From: Hortaea werneckii
Lineage: Eukaryota > Ascomycota > Dothideomycetes > Mycosphaerellales > Teratosphaeriaceae
Length of the DNA stretch: 64,000 bases
Direction of reading: 5' to 3'
NCBI GenBank assembly: GCA_037044905.1
Contig: JBAOKB010000020.1
Span: 1,426,001-1,490,000 of the forward strand
A program made the translations under genes and the position numbers. Every line of letters begins with the position of its first letter. Position 1 is the first letter of the stretch. Below the pieces are notes generated by a model. That model did no database searches. It saw only the letters and a list, made by a program, of their open reading frames with translations, and had not been told where the DNA came from. Positions 60,198 to 64,000 of the stretch are shown piece after piece.

Positions 60198-62710
60198 CTT
60201 CCCGGATGTAATTTGGAGTCTGCGCTTGCTGGAACCGCAGTCACAAAACCTGGTATGTTGGCGTACACAGCTGCAGAAGGCTTGATGCGGCGAGCTTGTG
60301 GGGCAATGTTCCTCACCAGTCACCTGCTGTTAAGTTGGAAATTTGCCAGGCGGCAAATTTTGTCAAAATGGGCGTCTTCCACGATCAACTCTTTCCTCGC
60401 AGACAGTGGCTAGCGATCAGTGGGTTCTTGATTATTTTCCTCGATCGCTTGCCAGTAGAGTTCTCAACTGATGGGGCGGTCGAATGTCAGACTCCCACCG
60501 GCACTGTATGCAGTGTTCTCACGAAGCATCTACTTTTTGAGGTTTGGTCTGCTGGCTTCGCCATCGCGAGCCGTCCGAAGTTTTACCGCCCTGGCTCGGC
60601 CTTCTCATGGCTCAATAATAAGAGGCAAGTTGAATTCACATTCACAGCATCAATGTTTCAATCAACATACGGCTCTTTCGAAACGCGGCTTGCCATCTTT
60701 GCTTCTCTGCCTAGTATGGCGAAAGCGGCGGCCCAAGAGACGTATCACCGAATGCCTGATTCGGGTTGACTTTGCGTAGGAGCCGACCGCGTGGTGACAA
60801 CGTTGCTTCCCTTCCAGCCCGCTTGGCGGCTCCGATGAACAAGAATTCCCAACTACCTTCCTTACCTAAAAGTCAATTGTCGACAAACCGTCGTGTCTTG
60901 CGTGTGTGTGTTTGCAAGCCGCGCAACGGGCTCGGGGCTGCCGGGAGGGTTTCACGATCGTCCTCATTTCGGAGCGCTAAGAGTCTATTAGATGTCGTGA
61001 AAGCCCCGCAATGGCTGCACGGCCTCGTTGTGACAGCCACAGCAATTTGCTTATATGATGCCCAAAAGCTGTGAATGCGGGGCATCACGCATTCGCGATT
61101 TTCGCGTACTATGTACTTTGCGTGGGAAATTATTGCTAATAAATTTCCCTGACGACGCGCAGCTTTGTCCTGTGTCTCCTGCCAAGGGGAAGGTATCAAT
61201 CATCGATGGCCAGATCTACCATTCATCGTCATGGGCGATGCCGCTTTACCAGGTCAGACAAGGAGTAAAGTTAAACTGTCGTAGTCTGTCGGCGTCACTC
61301 AGCCATGTTGCAGGAACCGGGTCTTTCGCGACTCGTGCGAACGGACGGCAATGGCCACGTCCAATTGGGTTTTGCTGCATGCATAGCAGCCGGCATATAG
61401 ACTCAAAGTACCTTGCGCTACGCCGATATTAGTAGACGGGACAGCGCTTCCGCCCCCGAGGGCCCGCGCAAGGGGCTCCTGGGCGAGAAGGGAAGCTTTA
61501 TCACCACAACGCTTCCTTCTACCGTTACGGTAAGCACTAGAAGTAGCCGCCGTTTCGCTTAGACACTCTCCGTTGGGTCACAGCGAGAAGTGGACTTCAT
61601 CACACGACATGCTCGTGTTAGTACATGCGATGAACGAGACCGAGAATCGAAGGCGGCCCCGAGAGATTCAGGGGCATGCATCAGCTTGAGCTTGCGTGGG
61701 AAATGGCTGATGAGGATGGGTGCTGTGTGAAGGTTGTGAAGCTGAGCCTCTGAGCGGCCGCTTAAGCGCTTTCCGAGACATCAGTCTCCACCATCGTCCA
61801 AACATGCCGCGCCGCATGCACGATGCAGCGGCCGGCACACTTTTCGCGCGCGCAGCTTTAGCTGCATCCTTTTTCGCACGATCTGCGCATGCTTCAGAGT
61901 CCAAAACCCACGCGGCTGTTCCTGGCCCAGTCGAGAGCCTGTACCCCGTGCATATCCCCGGACTGAGGCACTAGGCATACTTTTTAGGCGCGAGCTGCAT
62001 TTACCGTGCACACCCATCGTCATTTAAGATGCTTTTCCTACCTTGGGCTTTTCTCCTGCCTACCTATGGCCCTTCTTTTGCGCCGTTGAACTGAAGCCCC
62101 GGGACTTGGCCAGTGCCACCGCGTTGCCTCTAGCGCGTGCGATAGGTTGGGCTCGCGCCGTTCCTTCCACAATCGGGGAGTTGAAGGTCTACCGCAGAGT
62201 TGCGGGTGTCGCAGAACAGCGGGTACGTGAGCGCTCCACCACAATAATGGGGGCGATCGTCCGTGATCCCCTTTGCTTTCGTCGACAATGGCAATTAGAT
62301 AGACTTTGCTCGCGCCTCAGGCTTTCCGTTTACAGCAATGCTAACCATGCGCTTCCTACAACAGCTGCCGTCGTCTTCACCATCCGCCGTCCGCTCACTC
62401 TGGCACGGCTTCCACGTCAGCTCCGACGTTGCTGCTGCTGCTGCTGTTTGCTAATCAGGGTCACACCACAGCGACTCATCGGTACACCACACAACCAGGC
62501 CATGCCTGGAACGAGAGCGGGGATGAGGTTATTGTAGGCACGTGAGACAAGACGATATTACTACGGGAGCTCAAGCTAACTGGGAACGCAGCTTTTACCG
62601 GCTCAGTTCTGTGTAGATGTCTTGGATTTGATTTCAATTGCTTTCCTCGCGAGCGTCAGCGTCACTGGATTACCTTACCTTGAGACAGCAATTAGCCGGC
62701 ATTATCAACC
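60198..62710. other. Gene-free region, about 2.5 kb
   Basis: Divergent spacer between CNS1 and the right-edge coiled-coil gene. Frames up to about 164 codons occur but look like chance (runs of Arg/Cys from a CTG/GCT repeat at 62428-62448). That short trinucleotide run (about six GCT units) lies in the probable 5' leader of the right-edge gene. No RNA gene or mobile element is seen. Confidence 0.5.
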
Positions 62711-64000
62711 ATGGGCGATTATTTCAGCGAGTATTCATCTTTCGTCGGCCAGAAGGGACTTCCTTCGCCGGCCGACACCCCGTACGAAACACCGGGCTTC
62801 ATACGATCGAAACGCTCTTCTCGAGCCACTGTCCATTCATCTCGCGAGCAATCAGCGTCTCCTCCCCCTCTGCCACCAGAAAGCACCGAGATCGCCGAGA
62901 GGTCAAGGGAAGGCAAGTACTCGGCGCTTGATCCTAGGCGATTCACGCCAACTTTGCATGCTTCTCTTGTGTCTGAAATCTTGAATTTGCGGAGGGAACT
63001 GGACTCCAAAAACAGCCTGGTGGAAAATCTTGAGACCAGCCTGGCCAGTACCAAGACCGAGAACGAGAATTTGACCGAAAGAGTTTCACATCATGTCAAG
63101 GAGGCCAAGAAGGCGAAGGTTCAGGTGGAGCAGATGGAAAAGGGCACGTATGATGCAGTGCAAGACCTCGTGAGGGAGCGGGATGCAGCCAGGCAAGCGG
63201 CAGATGACATGCAAGCCAAGCTGGATCTTGCAAGCAGAAAGGCACGAACGCAAGATGAGGACGCAGTCAGGACTCAAGACATTTGGGATAATGAGAAAGA
63301 AAGTTGGGAGAAAGAGCGCCGTCAGCTCGAGCGCCGGGTGCACATCACAGAAAGCCGCTTGCGAACTATTGTGGACGAAATGACTGCCCAACAAGCTGCT
63401 TCTGGAACACAGGAAGTACAGGATGGAGATATTCCAGACGAGCACACTTTGAAGGACAGCGGCCTTGGGAACGATAGCGACACCGCAAGCATCGCGTCGA
63501 TGACCCCAGTAAAGCACCGACGAAACACGAGCAGTGTCAGCCACAGGACCCGGAGTCTGAGAAATTCGATCTCGACAAGGGCATCAGCGGCCACCCCGGA
63601 GTTGCATGGCCGACCAAGCGGTTACAATTTGGCCGACGAGCTTGATATTGATGAGGAAGATGAATATGACCTGGACGACTTTGAGCATGCAGACGAAGCT
63701 TTTGATTACCCTGAGCCAAAACGACGGACCGTCATACATTCACGGGACGGATCTCTCTCTGCTGAGCTCGATGCTAAAGCCAAACGCGTGCTTGGCCTTA
63801 CGGAAGAGCCGCAATCGCCATCGAAGGCTTCAACCCAATCCCCCACCAGAGCTCGGTCTCATAATGCATCACTCGACTCTGCAGCTCCTGCCGAGCTCTC
63901 CCTTTCATCTAGCAGGCCCATGCCCTCTCCTCCTGTCTTGAAACCTCAGCAAATTTCCAAAACAAACCAGGTCGAGTACAGAGACAATGGATGCCAGCCT
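62711..64000 (+). CDS. Coiled-coil protein, truncated by the window edge
   Basis: An ATG at 62711 opens MGDYFSEYSSFVGQKGLPSP, and the frame stays open for exactly 430 codons to the last base, so the gene continues beyond the window. The first 75 residues are Ser/Pro-rich with T-P/S-P sites. A long heptad-rich coiled coil fills about residues 88-230 (LHASLVSEILNLRRELDSKN, then WDNEKESWEKERRQLERRVH). A Ser/Arg-rich disordered part and an acidic stretch (DELDIDEEDEYDLDDFEHAD) follow. The style is that of a cytoskeletal, septal or spindle-pole adaptor, but I cannot name the family. No intron is needed in the visible part. Confidence 0.85.
   Translation, partial: MGDYFSEYSSFVGQKGLPSPADTPYETPGFIRSKRSSRATVHSSREQSASPPPLPPESTEIAERSREGKYSALDPRRFTPTLHASLVSEILNLRRELDSKNSLVENLETSLASTKTENENLTERVSHHVKEAKKAKVQVEQMEKGTYDAVQDLVRERDAARQAADDMQAKLDLASRKARTQDEDAVRTQDIWDNEKESWEKERRQLERRVHITESRLRTIVDEMTAQQAASGTQEVQDGDIPDEHTLKDSGLGNDSDTASIASMTPVKHRRNTSSVSHRTRSLRNSISTRASAATPELHGRPSGYNLADELDIDEEDEYDLDDFEHADEAFDYPEPKRRTVIHSRDGSLSAELDAKAKRVLGLTEEPQSPSKASTQSPTRARSHNASLDSAAPAELSLSSSRPMPSPPVLKPQQISKTNQVEYRDNGCQP

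Noticed and set aside
62043..62537. 164-codon plus-strand frame with Cys and Arg runs
   Set aside because: The composition is driven by a CTG/GCT run and CG-rich sequence; no known protein features, and it sits in the likely leader of the right-edge gene.

Overview
This window looks like a chromosomal segment from a filamentous ascomycete (Pezizomycotina). A dothideomycete is my best guess, but that is inference from general protein character, not a measured result. The supporting signs are short spliceosomal introns of about 42-150 nt with GT(A/G) donors and CTRAY-type branch points, close gene spacing on both strands, serine/proline-rich low-complexity proteins, and a fungal-type TPP riboswitch in front of a thiazole synthase gene. 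I see no transposon, no RIP-like AT-rich block, no tRNA or rRNA gene and no secondary-metabolite megasynthase. This is ordinary gene-rich euchromatin.

Layout, left to right. 0-15 kb: the 5' end of an SRP14-like gene (-) diverges from SGD1/NOM1 (+). Then come a small Pro/Ser-rich protein (+), a CorA-family transporter (-), an RRT8/LDS-type multi-pass membrane protein (-), VAC14 (+) and an acidic hypothetical protein (-). 15-30 kb: coatomer alpha (+), a two-finger C2H2 regulator with a polyQ tail (-) behind a 2.8 kb gene-free upstream region, VID27 (-), and THI4 (-) with a TPP aptamer, a 7-codon uORF and candidate splice sites in its leader. 30-43 kb: a lipocalin-like protein (+), the diphthamide gene DPH7/RRT2 (-), a DsbA-like thioredoxin-fold protein (-), TLS1/C9orf78 (+), a dimeric alpha-beta barrel protein (-), a Ser-rich hypothetical (-), and a large Ser/Thr-rich surface protein (-) that may have alternative membrane-anchored and secreted N-termini. 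43-64 kb: a tandem CCCH protein (+), an acyl-CoA carboxylase carboxyltransferase (-) divergent from a short-chain dehydrogenase (+), a second CorA-family Mg2+ transporter of the ALR/MNR2 type (+), a conserved four-exon protein of unknown function (-), a Gfo/Idh/MocA oxidoreductase (-), CNS1/TTC4 (-), and a coiled-coil protein (+) that runs off the right edge.

Most genes are unlinked housekeeping functions: ribosome biogenesis, COPI traffic, PI(3,5)P2 metabolism, Hsp90 co-chaperone, diphthamide and splicing. Two features stand out. The first is RNA-level control of THI4: aptamer, uORF and candidate 5' splice sites together in the leader. The second is a signal-peptide exon with a perfect GTAAGT donor lying upstream of a type II membrane protein start. 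Exon coordinates were worked out by hand from reading frame, splice consensus and recognised protein motifs; no alignment or transcript data were available.
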